Assembly (NCBI GenBank): GCA_900471515.1
Contig: UCFC01000018.1
Coordinates: 170,902 to 234,901 of the forward strand
Direction of reading: 5' to 3'
DNA: 64,000 bases
Source of the DNA: Hyphomicrobiales bacterium
GTDB taxonomy: Bacteria; Pseudomonadota; Alphaproteobacteria; Rhizobiales; Rhizobiaceae
Under the pieces are notes generated by a model, which saw only the letters and a program-made list of their open reading frames with translations, ran no database searches and was not told where the DNA came from. Within the stretch, counting starts at the first letter, position 1. The number at the start of each line of letters is the position of its first letter. A program made the translations under genes and the position numbers. This document shows, piece after piece, positions 31,266 to 40,861 of this stretch.

Positions 31266-33002
31266 ATGACCGACGAGCACGAATTCCGCATCCGGCCCGG
31301 CCGCATCCGCTCGACCAGCGCGCAACGGGCGCGGCCCTTCATCGCCCAGGCGCTGGCGGCCGCCCAGCGCGCCGGCGGAAGCGTCTCCCGGCAGGGGAAG
31401 ATCGGGTCAGGCGCGCGGTCCCGGTTCGGGCGCGGCCAGCGCGCCTCGATCCAGGCGAACCGTCTCATCACCACGCGCTCGCGCGGCGCGGTCATCAAGG
31501 CGCGGGTCGTCCGTCATAGCGGGCGGTCAGCGCCGCTCTCGACGCATCTCGACTATCTGCGCCGCGATGGCGTCACCCGCGACGGGGAGAAGGCCCGGCT
31601 GTTCGGTCCGGGCGGGGATGATGTCGACGCCAAGGATTTCGCGGAGCGGTCCGAGGACGACCGCCACCATTTCCGCTTCATCGTCTCGCCGGACGACGCG
31701 CTGGAACTGTCCGACCTCAAGGGCTTCACCAGCGCTCTGGTCGGCCAGATGGAAAAGGATCTCGGGACAAAGCTCGAATGGGTCGCGGTGGATCACTGGA
31801 ACACCGAACATCCGCATGTCCATCTGATCGTGCGCGGCGTGCGCGATGACGGCGAGAACCTGGTCATCTCGCGCGACTATATAAAGGAGGGCATGCGCGA
31901 TCGGGCGCGCGACCTGATCACCCAGGAACTGGGGCCGCGCACCGATCAGGAAATCCGGCAGACGCTAGAGCGCCAGATCGACGCCGACCGCTGGACCAAC
32001 CTCGATCGCCAGCTCGCCCGTGACGCCTATCGCACCGGCGTCGTCGATCTCGCGCCGCATGCCGATCGGCAGCCCGACGAATTCCATGCCTTGAAGGTCG
32101 GGCGGCTGCGAAAGCTCGAAGGCCTTGGGCTTGCCGACGAGATTGGTCCGGGACAGTGGACGATCTCGGACAAGGCCGAGGCGACGCTGCGCGAGCTCGG
32201 CGAACGCGGCGACATCATCAAGCGCATCCATCACGGCCTGACCGAGCGCGGCATCGAGCGCGGCGCGGCGAGCTATGTGCTGGCGTCCGAAAGCCTCAAC
32301 GATCCGGTCATTGGGCGCTTGGTCGCCCGCGGCCTCGACGACGAGCTGAAGGGCACGGCCTTCGCTGTCATAGACGGCGTCGACGGCCGCACTCACCACA
32401 TCAAGCTTCCCGACCTAGAGGCGGCCGGAGACAGCGCGCCGGGTTCGATCGTCGAGCTTCGGAAATTCGACGACGCGCGCGGCCAGCGCCGCGTCGCGAT
32501 CGCGGTGCGCTCCGATCTCGACATCGAACGGCAGGTCACCGCGACCGGCGCCACCTGGCTCGACCGGCAGAATATCGCCCGCGAGCCGGCCGCGCTCGGC
32601 GGCGGCTTCGGCGCCGAGGTGCGCGATGCCATGGACCGGCGTGCCGAGCATCTTGTCGGCCAGGGCCTTGCCGAGCGCCAGAAGCGCGGCGTCAGCTTTC
32701 AGCCCGGCCTGGTCGACACGCTCCGACGTCGAGAGCTGGAGGCGGCTGCCCAACGCATCACCGCCGAGACCGGGCGGCCACAGGTCAAACCGGAGTCCGG
32801 CGAATATGTCACGGGCACCTATCAGCGGCGGCTGAACCTCGCGAGCGGCCGCTTCGCCATGATCGACGACGGGCTCGGCTTCAGCCTCGTGCCCTGGACG
32901 CCATCACTCGAAAAGCAGCTCGGCCGTCACGTCTCCGGCGTTGCCCGAAGCGATGGCGGCGTCGACTGGAGCTTCGGCCGCCAGCGGGGGCTCGGCCTGT
33001 GA
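31266..33002 (+). CDS. VirD2-family relaxase (DUF3363 type, RlxS-like)
   Basis: 578 aa. The relaxase nicks one strand at oriT and pilots it through the channel. HPHVHLIVRGVRDDGENL near residue 180 is the metal-binding HxH motif; a candidate catalytic Tyr lies in LVISRDYI. The region HSGRSAPLSTHLDYLRRDGVTRDG near residue 80 and the C-terminal part (YQRRLNLASGRFAMIDDGLGFSLVPW) are typical of the DUF3363 group in rhizobial ICEs. ATG 31266 is preferred over 31248 on position relative to GGGG; both are possible. The spacer upstream is the expected oriT. Confidence 0.88.
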   Translation: MTDEHEFRIRPGRIRSTSAQRARPFIAQALAAAQRAGGSVSRQGKIGSGARSRFGRGQRASIQANRLITTRSRGAVIKARVVRHSGRSAPLSTHLDYLRRDGVTRDGEKARLFGPGGDDVDAKDFAERSEDDRHHFRFIVSPDDALELSDLKGFTSALVGQMEKDLGTKLEWVAVDHWNTEHPHVHLIVRGVRDDGENLVISRDYIKEGMRDRARDLITQELGPRTDQEIRQTLERQIDADRWTNLDRQLARDAYRTGVVDLAPHADRQPDEFHALKVGRLRKLEGLGLADEIGPGQWTISDKAEATLRELGERGDIIKRIHHGLTERGIERGAASYVLASESLNDPVIGRLVARGLDDELKGTAFAVIDGVDGRTHHIKLPDLEAAGDSAPGSIVELRKFDDARGQRRVAIAVRSDLDIERQVTATGATWLDRQNIAREPAALGGGFGAEVRDAMDRRAEHLVGQGLAERQKRGVSFQPGLVDTLRRRELEAAAQRITAETGRPQVKPESGEYVTGTYQRRLNLASGRFAMIDDGLGFSLVPWTPSLEKQLGRHVSGVARSDGGVDWSFGRQRGLGL

Positions 33003-33029
33003 CCACCATCCCAAGCAAAAGGACCCGCT

Positions 33030-35024
33030 ATGTCCGCCACCAAAATCCTCTGGGGCCAGATCCTCACGGTCTTCGCGATCGTCCTGTTGACCACCTGGGC
33101 CGCCACGCAGTGGACGGCCTACCGGCTCGGCTTCCAGCCCCAGCTCGGACCTCCGTGGTTCATGATCAGCGACTGGCCGATCTACTATCCGTGGTCCTTC
33201 TTTCCGTGGTGGTATTTCTACGACGCCTACGCGCCGCCGATCTTCGTCGAGGGCGCCTATATCGCCGCGTCCGGCGGCTTCATCTCGATCGCGGTCGCGA
33301 TCGGCATGTCGGTGTGGCGGGCCCGCGAGGCGAAGAACGCAGAGACCTTCGGCTCGGCGCGTTGGGCACATGAAGACGAGGTGCGCGGCGCCGGTCTGCT
33401 CGGCGAGGACGGCGTGGTGCTCGGCAAGTACGACCGCGCCTATCTCCGGCATGACGGCCCCGAGCATGTCCTGTGCTTCGCGCCGACCCGCTCCGGCAAG
33501 GGCGTCGGCCTGGTCGTGCCGTCGCTGCTGACCTGGCCGGGTTCGGCGATCGTTCACGACATCAAGGGCGAGAACTGGACGCTGACGGCCGGGTTCCGCG
33601 CCCGCCATGGCCGCGTGCTGCTTTTCGACCCGACCAACGCGAAGTCGGCCGCCTACAATCCGTTGCTCGAGGTGCGCCGCGGCGAATGGGAGGTCCGCGA
33701 CGTGCAGAACATCGCCGACATCCTGGTCGATCCGGAGGGCAGCCTCGAAAAGCGGAACCACTGGGAGAAGACCAGCCACGCGCTCCTCGTGGGTGCAATC
33801 CTGCATGTCCTCTACGCCGAGGAGGACAAGACGCTCGCCGGCGTCGCCGCCTTCCTCTCCGATCCGAAGCGGCCGATCGAATCCACCTTGGCGGCGATGA
33901 TGAAGACCGCCCATCTCGGGGAGACCGGTCCGCACCCGGTGATCGCGTCGGCCGCGCGCGAGCTGCTGAACAAGTCCGACAACGAACGCTCCGGCGTGCT
34001 TTCGACCGCCATGTCCTTCCTCGGCCTCTATCGCGATCCCGTTGTTGCCGAGGTGACGCGCCGCTGCGACTGGCGCATCGCCGACATTGTCGGCGCCAAA
34101 CAGCCGGCCAGCCTTTACCTGGTCGTGCCGCCGTCGGACATTGCCCGGACCAAGCCGCTCATTCGCCTCATCCTCAACCAGATCGGCCGGCGTCTGACCG
34201 AGGATCTCAAGGCCAAGGGCAACCGGCATCGGCTGCTGCTGATGCTCGACGAGTTCCCGGCGCTCGGCCGGCTCGACTTCTTCGAATCCGCGCTCGCCTT
34301 CATGGCAGGCTATGGGTTGAAGGCGTTCCTGATCGCGCAGTCGCTGAACCAGATCGAGAAGGCCTACGGGCCGAACAACTCGATCCTCGACAACTGCCAT
34401 GTCCGCGTCAGTTTCGCGACCAACGACGAACGGACTGCCAAGCGCGTCTCGGATGCGCTCGGCACCGCAACCGAGATGCGCGCCATGCGCAACTATGCCG
34501 GCCATCGTCTCTCGCCCTGGCTCGGCCACCTGATGGTGTCCCGCTCAGAGACCGCCAGGCCGCTGCTCACCCCGGGCGAGATCATGCAGCTCCCACCCGC
34601 CGACGAGATCGTCATGGTGGCGGGCACGCCGCCGATCCGCGCAAAGAAGGCCCGCTATTACGAGGATAGCCGCTTCAAGGATCGGATCATGGTGCCGCCG
34701 CCGCTCACAAGGCCGACGCAGCCTGGAACGGACGACTGGAGCCGGCTGCCACTTCCAGCCCGGCCGGCGGGCGTGGTGTCGGCCGGTGCGGCGATCGCCG
34801 AGGACGCCGGCGACGAAGATCCGACTGGATCGGAGCGGCGTCACCAGCCGGAGCTGGAGCGCGCCGCGCCGGTCGAGAAGAAGGCGCCGATCGAGAACGA
34901 GTTCGACGGCGGCTTCGACGACGAGGCCGATGACGACACGGCCCGGATCAGCCGCGCCAACCAGATCATGCAGGGCGTGGCGCGTCAGGTCTCGCTCGAC
35001 CCGAACGACGGCATGGAGCTGTGA
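33030..35024 (+). CDS. traG: Type IV coupling protein TraG
   Basis: 664 aa VirD4/TraG ATPase. Two N-terminal membrane segments (about 8-28 and 78-95) anchor it. Walker A APTRSGKGVG lies near residue 150 and Walker B LLLMLDEFPALG near residue 403; ILDNCHVRVSFATND is a further family box. The acidic tail (after about 590) is disordered. It delivers the relaxase-DNA complex to the Trb channel. AAAGGA precedes the ATG. It follows the relaxase by 27 bp. Confidence 0.95.
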   Translation: MSATKILWGQILTVFAIVLLTTWAATQWTAYRLGFQPQLGPPWFMISDWPIYYPWSFFPWWYFYDAYAPPIFVEGAYIAASGGFISIAVAIGMSVWRAREAKNAETFGSARWAHEDEVRGAGLLGEDGVVLGKYDRAYLRHDGPEHVLCFAPTRSGKGVGLVVPSLLTWPGSAIVHDIKGENWTLTAGFRARHGRVLLFDPTNAKSAAYNPLLEVRRGEWEVRDVQNIADILVDPEGSLEKRNHWEKTSHALLVGAILHVLYAEEDKTLAGVAAFLSDPKRPIESTLAAMMKTAHLGETGPHPVIASAARELLNKSDNERSGVLSTAMSFLGLYRDPVVAEVTRRCDWRIADIVGAKQPASLYLVVPPSDIARTKPLIRLILNQIGRRLTEDLKAKGNRHRLLLMLDEFPALGRLDFFESALAFMAGYGLKAFLIAQSLNQIEKAYGPNNSILDNCHVRVSFATNDERTAKRVSDALGTATEMRAMRNYAGHRLSPWLGHLMVSRSETARPLLTPGEIMQLPPADEIVMVAGTPPIRAKKARYYEDSRFKDRIMVPPPLTRPTQPGTDDWSRLPLPARPAGVVSAGAAIAEDAGDEDPTGSERRHQPELERAAPVEKKAPIENEFDGGFDDEADDDTARISRANQIMQGVARQVSLDPNDGMEL

Positions 35025-35031
35025 GGCGCCC

Positions 35032-35466
35032 ATGGCCAATCCATCGAAGAAACAGCGCCTGTCGGTCTATCTCGAACCGGAGGTGATGAAGGCGCTCGCA
35101 GCCCATGCGGCCCGGCGCGATCAGTCGCGCTCGCTCATCGCCGAGGCGGCGATCGCATCCTTCCTGTCGCCGGACGCCGCCGAGCGCCAGGAGGCGGCCA
35201 CGACCAAGCGCCTCGACCAGCTCGACCGTCGGATGACCCGTATGGAGCGCGACGTCGGCATCTCGATCGAGATGCTCGCCGTCTTTGTGCGGTTCTGGCT
35301 GACCACCAACCCGCCGCTGCCCGAGCCGGCGCAGGCCGCCGCCCGAGCCCAGGCGGGTGAGCGTTACGACGCGTTCGTCGCAGCGCTCGGCCGCAGACTC
35401 GCCAGGGGTCCGAAGCTCCGGCAGGAGATTTCCGAGGACATAGATCCCGCGCGCGACGCGCAATAA
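35032..35466 (+). CDS. CopG/RHH-type protein of the transfer region
   Basis: 144 aa. The first 50 residues (KKQRLSVYLEPEVMKALAAHAARRDQSRSLIAEAAIASFL) are a ribbon-helix-helix domain, followed by a helical segment with a coiled-coil look (QLDRRMTRMERDVGISIEMLAVFVRFWLTTNPP). It sits 7 bp after traG and about 170 bp before trbB, the usual place of this gene in Trb-type ICEs. It may regulate the trb genes or assist the relaxosome; neither is shown by the sequence. Confidence 0.82.
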   Translation: MANPSKKQRLSVYLEPEVMKALAAHAARRDQSRSLIAEAAIASFLSPDAAERQEAATTKRLDQLDRRMTRMERDVGISIEMLAVFVRFWLTTNPPLPEPAQAAARAQAGERYDAFVAALGRRLARGPKLRQEISEDIDPARDAQ

Positions 35467-35634
35467 GCAGCGATTACGGCAACTCAAGTACTCGGCGATT
35501 CCGCCGAACGCCTGTCTTTGTACGCCACGGTACGACAAGCAAAACAACCTGTTGCCGCAGGCCGATTTCAGGTTCTCTTAATCATCCCCGATCCAGGGGC
35601 GGCCTGACGCGGTCCCGCACAGAACGGGGACAAC

Positions 35635-36642
35635 GTGGCCGGTTCTTCCGAAAAATCTGAGGCGATACTTCGCGGGGCCCGCATGCTGCGGACCGCCCTC
35701 GGCCCTGCGATCGCCGGATTCCTCGGGGACGCCAGCGTAGTCGAGGTGATGCTCAACCCCGACGGCCGTCTCTGGATCGACCGGCTCTCGGAAGGTTTGT
35801 CGGACACGGGCGAGCGGCTCTCGGCGGCCGACGGCGAGCGCATCGTGCGCTTGGTCGCCCACCATGTCGGCGCCGAGGTCCATGCCGGCAATCCGCGCGT
35901 CTCCGCCGAGCTGCCGGAAACGGGAGAGCGGTTCGAGGGCCTGCTGCCGCCCGTAGTGGCGGCGCCGGCCTTCGCGATCCGCAAGCCGGCGGTCGCCGTC
36001 TTCACGCTGCAGGACTATGTCGCCGCCGGCATCATGACCGCCGAGCAGGCGGAGATCCTGCGCCAGGCCGTCGCCGATCGCCGCAACATCCTCGTGGCCG
36101 GCGGCACCTCGACCGGCAAGACGACGCTCACCAACGCGCTGCTCGCCGAGGTGTCAAAGACCTCTGACCGCGTGGTGCTGATCGAGGACACCCGCGAGCT
36201 GCAATGCGCCGCGCCGAACCTGGTCGCCATGCGCACGAAGGATGGCGTCGCGACCCTTTCCGATCTCGTCCGCTCCTCGTTGCGTCTGCGACCCGACCGC
36301 ATCCCGATCGGCGAGGTGCGCGGCGCCGAGGCACTCGACCTGCTCAAGGCCTGGGGCACCGGCCACCCCGGCGGGATCGGCACCATCCACGCGGGGACGG
36401 CGCTCGGCGCTCTGCGCCGCCTCGAGCAGCTCATCCAGGAAGCCGTCGTCACCGTCCCGCGCGCGCTGATCGCCGAGACGATCAATGTCGTCGCGGTCCT
36501 TTCGGGGCGCGGCTCGACCCGGCGCCTGGCCGAACTCGGTCGCGTCGAAGGGCTCAGCCCCGACGGCGACTACCGCGTGCGCCCCGCAACCCAGTCCACC
36601 CCCCTGTCTTCAGCCCAGCCCCCCGAAGGAGAACCCGCATGA
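35635..36642 (+). CDS. trbB: Conjugal transfer ATPase TrbB
   Basis: 335 aa VirB11-like hexameric ATPase. Walker [16 protein letters not shown] lies near residue 155, the Asp box [10 protein letters not shown] near residue 182, Walker B region [18 protein letters not shown] near residue 222, and the His box GTIHAG near residue 248. It powers pilus assembly and substrate transfer on the cytoplasmic side. Start is a GTG at 35635. First of the trb genes; its stop overlaps trbC as ATGA. Confidence 0.95.
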   Translation: MAGSSEKSEAILRGARMLRTALGPAIAGFLGDASVVEVMLNPDGRLWIDRLSEGLSDTGERLSAADGERIVRLVAHHVGAEVHAGNPRVSAELPETGERFEGLLPPVVAAPAFAIRKPAVAVFTLQDYVAAGIMTAEQAEILRQAVADRRNILVAGGTSTGKTTLTNALLAEVSKTSDRVVLIEDTRELQCAAPNLVAMRTKDGVATLSDLVRSSLRLRPDRIPIGEVRGAEALDLLKAWGTGHPGGIGTIHAGTALGALRRLEQLIQEAVVTVPRALIAETINVVAVLSGRGSTRRLAELGRVEGLSPDGDYRVRPATQSTPLSSAQPPEGEPA

Positions 36643-36971
36643 TCCGCCGTGCCCTGCATTTTCGCCGCCATGTCGCGACAACCGCATCCGTCCTCCTGGT
36701 CAGTGTCCTGCTGGCCCCGGCCGCCCACGCTTCCGGCTCCTCGATGCCGTGGGAGGCCCCGCTGCAATCGATCCTCGAATCCATCGAGGGGCCGGTCGCG
36801 AAGATCATCGCGGTGATCATCATCATCGTCACCGGCCTGACGCTCGCCTTCGGCGACACCTCGGGCGGCTTCCGCCGCCTGATCCAGATCGTCTTCGGCC
36901 TGTCGATCGCCTTCGCCGCGTCGAGCTTCTTCCTGTCGTTCTTCTCGTTCGGCGGTGGAGCGCTCGTCTGA
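36639..36971 (+). CDS. trbC: Pilin subunit TrbC
   Basis: 110 aa. Signal sequence (TTASVLLVSVLLAPAAHAS) followed by two hydrophobic helices (about 52-75 and 82-105), the layout of TrbC/VirB2 pilins, which are cyclised by TraF in RP4. Overlaps trbB by 4 nt and shares one base with the trbD start. It builds the conjugative pilus. Confidence 0.9.
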   Translation: MIRRALHFRRHVATTASVLLVSVLLAPAAHASGSSMPWEAPLQSILESIEGPVAKIIAVIIIIVTGLTLAFGDTSGGFRRLIQIVFGLSIAFAASSFFLSFFSFGGGALV

Positions 36972-37252
36972 TGGCGGGCCTGATTGAGAGCGGCGGCGAC
37001 GTGCCCGGCTACACCGTCCCGGTCCACCGAGCACTGACCGAGCACATCCTGCTCGGCGGCGCACCTCGCGCCATCGCCATCCTTAACGGCACACTCGCCG
37101 CCGCTCTCGGTCTCGGTCTTCGCCTCTGGCTGGTCGGCCTCGGCCTCTGGGCCATCGGCCATTTCGCCGCCGTGTGGGCGGCCAAGCGCGACCCGCAATT
37201 CGTCGACGTCGGTCGCCGGCATCTCCGCATCCCCGGTCACCTGAACGTCTGA
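36971..37252 (+). CDS. trbD: Conjugal transfer protein TrbD
   Basis: 93 aa VirB3-like inner-membrane protein. YTVPVHRALTEHILLGGAPRAIAILNGTLAAALGLGLRLW has the conserved start and first membrane helix; a second helix follows (LWLVGLGLWAIGHFAAVWAA). It works with TrbE in channel assembly. The ATG shares its first base with the trbC stop. Confidence 0.92.
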   Translation: MAGLIESGGDVPGYTVPVHRALTEHILLGGAPRAIAILNGTLAAALGLGLRLWLVGLGLWAIGHFAAVWAAKRDPQFVDVGRRHLRIPGHLNV

Positions 37253-37260
37253 GGCGCGCC

Positions 37261-39699
37261 ATGATGAACCTCGCCGAATATCGCCGCACCTCAACCCGCC
37301 TCGCGGATTTCCTGCCCTGGGCGGCGCTGGTCGCGCCCGGCGTCGTCCTCAACAAGGACGGCTCGTTTCAGCGCAGCGCGCGCTTCCGCGGACCTGATCT
37401 CGATTCCGCCGTACAGGCCGAGCTCGTCGCGGTCGCGGGCCGCCTCAACAGCGCCTTCCGCCGTCTCGGCAGCGGCTGGGCGATCTTCGTCGAGGCGCAG
37501 CGCCATGCCGTTGGCGCCTATCCGGCGAGCCGTTTTCCCGACGCCGCCTCGGCCATGGTCGATGCCGAGCGCAAGGCCGACTTCGAAGAGGACGCCGTCC
37601 ATTACGAGTCGAGCTACTTCCTGACCTTCACCTTCCTGCCGCCGGCTGAGGATGCCGCGCGCGCCGAGAGCTGGCTTTACGAAGGCAAGGCCGAGCGCGG
37701 TGTCGACGCCTGGGAGGCGCTGCGCGGCTTCGTTGACCGCACCGATCGCATCCTGCAGCTCGTCGAAGCCTTCATGCCGGAATGCGCGTGGCTCGATGAT
37801 GTTGAGACGCTCACCTATCTGCACTCGACCGTCTCGACGAAGCGCTACCGCGTGCGCGTTCCCGAGACGCCGATGTATCTCGACGCGCTGGTCGCCGATC
37901 AGCCGTTCACCGGCGGGCTGGAGCCGCGCCTTGCCGGCGCGCATCTGCGCATCCTGACGATCGTCGGATTTCCGACCGCGACGACGCCCGGCATTCTCGA
38001 CGACCTCAACCGGCTCGCCTTTCCGTATCGCTGGTCCACACGGGCGATACTGCTCGACAAGACCGACGCCACCAAGCTGGTGACCAAAATCCGACGGCAA
38101 TGGTTTTCCAAGCGCAAGTCGATCGCCGCGATCCTCAAAGAGGTGATGACCAACGAGGCGAGCGCCCTGGTCGACACCGACGCCGCCAACAAGGCCGCCG
38201 ATGCCGACCTCGCGCTGCAGGAACTCGGCGCCGACTATGCTGGTCAAGCCTATGTCACCGCCACGATCGCCGTCTGGGACAATGATCCCCGCGTCGCGTC
38301 CGAAAAGCTCCGTCTCGTCGAGAAGGTGATTCAGGGCCGCGACTTCACCGCGATGCCCGAGACGATCAACGCGGCCGACGCCTGGCTCGGCTCGCTGCCT
38401 GGCCACGTCTACGCCAACGTCCGTCAGCCGCCGATCTCGACGCTCAATCTCGCCCACATGATCCCCCTGAGCGCCGTGTGGGCGGGGCCGGAACGGGATG
38501 AGCACTTTGGTGCGCCCCCCTTGCTGTACGGCAAGACCGAAGGGTCCACCCCGTTCCGGTTCTCCATTCATGTCGGCGACGTCGGCCACACGCTGGTGGT
38601 CGGCCCGACCGGTGCGGGTAAGTCGGTGCTGCTGGCGCTGATGGCGCTGCAGTTCCGCCGCTACGCCGGGTCGCAGGTGTTCGCCTTCGACTTCGGCGGC
38701 TCGATCCGCGCCGCCGCCATCGCCATGGGCGGCGACTGGCACGATCTCGGAGGCGGCCTGACAGAGGGTTCGGCCGACAGCGTCGCGCTTCAACCGCTCT
38801 CTCGGATCGACGAGGCGGCCGAACGTGCCTGGGCCGCCGACTGGATCGTCGCGATCCTGATGCGCGAGATCATCCAGGTCACACCCGAGGTCAAGGAGCT
38901 GATCTGGACGGCGCTGTCATCGCTCGCCAGCGCGCCTCCGGCCGAGCGTACGATGACCGGCCTGTCGGTGTTGCTTCAGTCGAGCGACCTGAAGCAGGCG
39001 CTGCGCCCCTATTGCGTCGGCGGGCCCTATGGCCGGCTGCTCGACGCCGAAAACGAGCATCTCGGCGTCGCCACCGTTCAGGCCTTCGAAACGGAAGGCT
39101 TGATCGGGACGGCCGCGGCGCCGGCGGTGCTGTCCTATCTCTTCCACCGTATCGAGGACCGGCTCAACGGCGAGCCGACCCTCATCATCGTCGATGAAGG
39201 CTGGCTTGCTCTCGACGACGAAGGCTTCGCCGGCCAGCTCCGCGAATGGCTGAAGACGCTGCGCAAGAAAAACGCCAGCGTCATTTTCGCCACGCAGTCG
39301 CTCTCCGACATCGACGGCTCGGCGATCGCGCCCGCCATCATCGAGAGCTGCCAGACCCGCCTCCTGCTGCCGAACGAACGAGCGATCGAGCCGCAGATCA
39401 CCGCGATCTACCGGCGCTTCGGGCTCAACGACAGGCAGATCGAGATCCTCGCCAGGGCCATGCCCAAGCGGGATTATTACTGCCAGAGCCGCCGCGGGAA
39501 CCGGCTGTTCGAGCTGGGCCTCGCCGACGTCGCGCTCGCGCTCTGCGCGGCATCCGCCAAGACCGACCAGGCCGCCATCGACCGGATCGTCGCCGAGCAC
39601 GGCCGCGAGGGCTTCCTCGCGGCGTGGCTGCGCCATCGCGGCGTCGATTGGGCCGCCGACCTCATTCCCAACCTCACCAACCTGGAGAGCCAGCCGTGA
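37261..39699 (+). CDS. trbE: Conjugal transfer ATPase TrbE
   Basis: 812 aa VirB4-type ATPase. The N-terminal half (CagE/VirB4 domain) runs to about residue 400. Walker A VVGPTGAGKSVLLAL lies near residue 447, Walker B LIIVDEGWLALDD near residue 642, and FATQSLSDI near residue 677. The size is normal. It energises pilus assembly at the inner membrane. I use the ATG at 37261 (MMNLAEYRRTSTRLADFLPW), the conserved family start. Its stop overlaps the trbJ start. Confidence 0.95.
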   Translation: MMNLAEYRRTSTRLADFLPWAALVAPGVVLNKDGSFQRSARFRGPDLDSAVQAELVAVAGRLNSAFRRLGSGWAIFVEAQRHAVGAYPASRFPDAASAMVDAERKADFEEDAVHYESSYFLTFTFLPPAEDAARAESWLYEGKAERGVDAWEALRGFVDRTDRILQLVEAFMPECAWLDDVETLTYLHSTVSTKRYRVRVPETPMYLDALVADQPFTGGLEPRLAGAHLRILTIVGFPTATTPGILDDLNRLAFPYRWSTRAILLDKTDATKLVTKIRRQWFSKRKSIAAILKEVMTNEASALVDTDAANKAADADLALQELGADYAGQAYVTATIAVWDNDPRVASEKLRLVEKVIQGRDFTAMPETINAADAWLGSLPGHVYANVRQPPISTLNLAHMIPLSAVWAGPERDEHFGAPPLLYGKTEGSTPFRFSIHVGDVGHTLVVGPTGAGKSVLLALMALQFRRYAGSQVFAFDFGGSIRAAAIAMGGDWHDLGGGLTEGSADSVALQPLSRIDEAAERAWAADWIVAILMREIIQVTPEVKELIWTALSSLASAPPAERTMTGLSVLLQSSDLKQALRPYCVGGPYGRLLDAENEHLGVATVQAFETEGLIGTAAAPAVLSYLFHRIEDRLNGEPTLIIVDEGWLALDDEGFAGQLREWLKTLRKKNASVIFATQSLSDIDGSAIAPAIIESCQTRLLLPNERAIEPQITAIYRRFGLNDRQIEILARAMPKRDYYCQSRRGNRLFELGLADVALALCAASAKTDQAAIDRIVAEHGREGFLAAWLRHRGVDWAADLIPNLTNLESQP

Positions 39700-40460
39700 A
39701 ACTGCGTGTCCCTCGCGCGGCGCTCGCCGCCGCCATCCTCGCCGCACCGCTGTCAGTGTCGCCGGTGCTGATGGCGCCGGCCTCAGCCCAATGGATCGTC
39801 TACGATCCCACCAACTACGCCCAGAACCTGCTGTCGGCGACCCGCGCCCTGCAGCAGATCAACAACCAGATCACATCGCTGCAGAACCAAGCGCAGTCCC
39901 TGATCAATCAGGCGCGCAATCTCGCGAGCCTGCCGTATTCGTCGCTCCAGCAGCTTCAGCAGTCGGTTCAGCGGACCCAGCAGCTCCTCGGCGAGGCCCA
40001 ACGCATCGCCTACAATGTCCAGAACATCGACCAGGCCTTCCGCGCGAACTACGGGGCCGGAAGCGCCTCGATGAGTGCGTCCGATCAGCAACTCGTCGCC
40101 CAAGCGAAGGAACGCTGGAACAACACGGTCTCGGGCCTGCAGGACGCGATGCGCGTCCAGGCCGGCGTCGTCGGCAACATCGACACCAACCGCACGCAGA
40201 TGTCGGCGCTGGTCGGCCAGAGCCAGGGCGCGACCGGCGCCTTGCAGGCGACCCAGGCCGGCAACCAGCTTCTCGCGCTCCAGGCCCAGCAGCTCGCCGA
40301 TCTCACCGCCGTCGTCTCCGCCAACGGCCGGGCCCAGGCGCTTGCCGAGGCCGAGCGGTCGGCCGCCGCCGAACAGGGGCGCGAGCAGCGTCGCCGCTTC
40401 CTGACCCCCGGCGTCGGCTACCAGGCCGGCAACGCGCAGATGTTCCCAGGCAGCAACTGA
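39696..40460 (+). CDS. trbJ: Conjugal transfer protein TrbJ
   Basis: 254 aa, VirB5-like. A signal peptide ends near SAQWIVYDPTNY. The mature part is helical and Gln-rich (QQINNQITSLQNQAQSLINQARNLASLP), typical of the pilus-tip family. GTG start overlapping the trbE stop by 4 nt. Periplasmic, probably at the pilus tip or in mating contact. Confidence 0.92.
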   Translation: MKLRVPRAALAAAILAAPLSVSPVLMAPASAQWIVYDPTNYAQNLLSATRALQQINNQITSLQNQAQSLINQARNLASLPYSSLQQLQQSVQRTQQLLGEAQRIAYNVQNIDQAFRANYGAGSASMSASDQQLVAQAKERWNNTVSGLQDAMRVQAGVVGNIDTNRTQMSALVGQSQGATGALQATQAGNQLLALQAQQLADLTAVVSANGRAQALAEAERSAAAEQGREQRRRFLTPGVGYQAGNAQMFPGSN

Positions 40461-40470
40461 GGGCACGGCG

Positions 40471-40857
40471 ATGGACGGAAAACTGCTCGCGCGCATCGGC
40501 GCCATCGGCTTCGTGACCTTCGCGATCACGGCGACGGCCATCGAACTCTCCCGCAAGGATGAACCGCCGCTCTATCGCAATCTCGCCGCGGCGACCGAGA
40601 CGAGTATCGACCCGCTCCAAACCGAGCTGCGGCGCTGCCAGCAGCTCGGCGAAGCCGGCACCCATGATCCCGCCTGCCTACAGGCCTGGGCAGACAACCG
40701 CGACCGTTTCCTGAAACCCTCGCAAACCTTGCAGCCGCAGCCTGCGCCGCAAGCGCCGGGTCCGCAGGGGCAGCCGCAGAACCCTCCGGCCGCGCGCGAC
40801 CCCGCTGTCAACGAGACCGCGCCGGCGATCGCCTCCCATACGAACGAGGCGCGTTGA
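40471..40857 (+). CDS. trbK: TrbK-type entry exclusion candidate
   Basis: 128 aa. One N-terminal membrane segment (IGAIGFVTFAITATAIEL), a two-cysteine region (RRCQQLGEAGTHDPACLQAWADNRDRFL, about 56-83) and a Pro/Gln-rich tail. Position between trbJ and trbL and the RCQ...C..W pattern fit the alternative TrbK proteins of alphaproteobacterial ICEs, proposed to block entry of a second copy. No lipobox is present, unlike RP4 TrbK. Confidence 0.8.
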   Translation: MDGKLLARIGAIGFVTFAITATAIELSRKDEPPLYRNLAAATETSIDPLQTELRRCQQLGEAGTHDPACLQAWADNRDRFLKPSQTLQPQPAPQAPGPQGQPQNPPAARDPAVNETAPAIASHTNEAR

Positions 40858-40861
40858 GACC

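Noticed and set aside
32904..34529. 541-codon minus-strand open frame opposite traG
   Set aside because: Antisense to a clear coupling protein; no recognisable domain.
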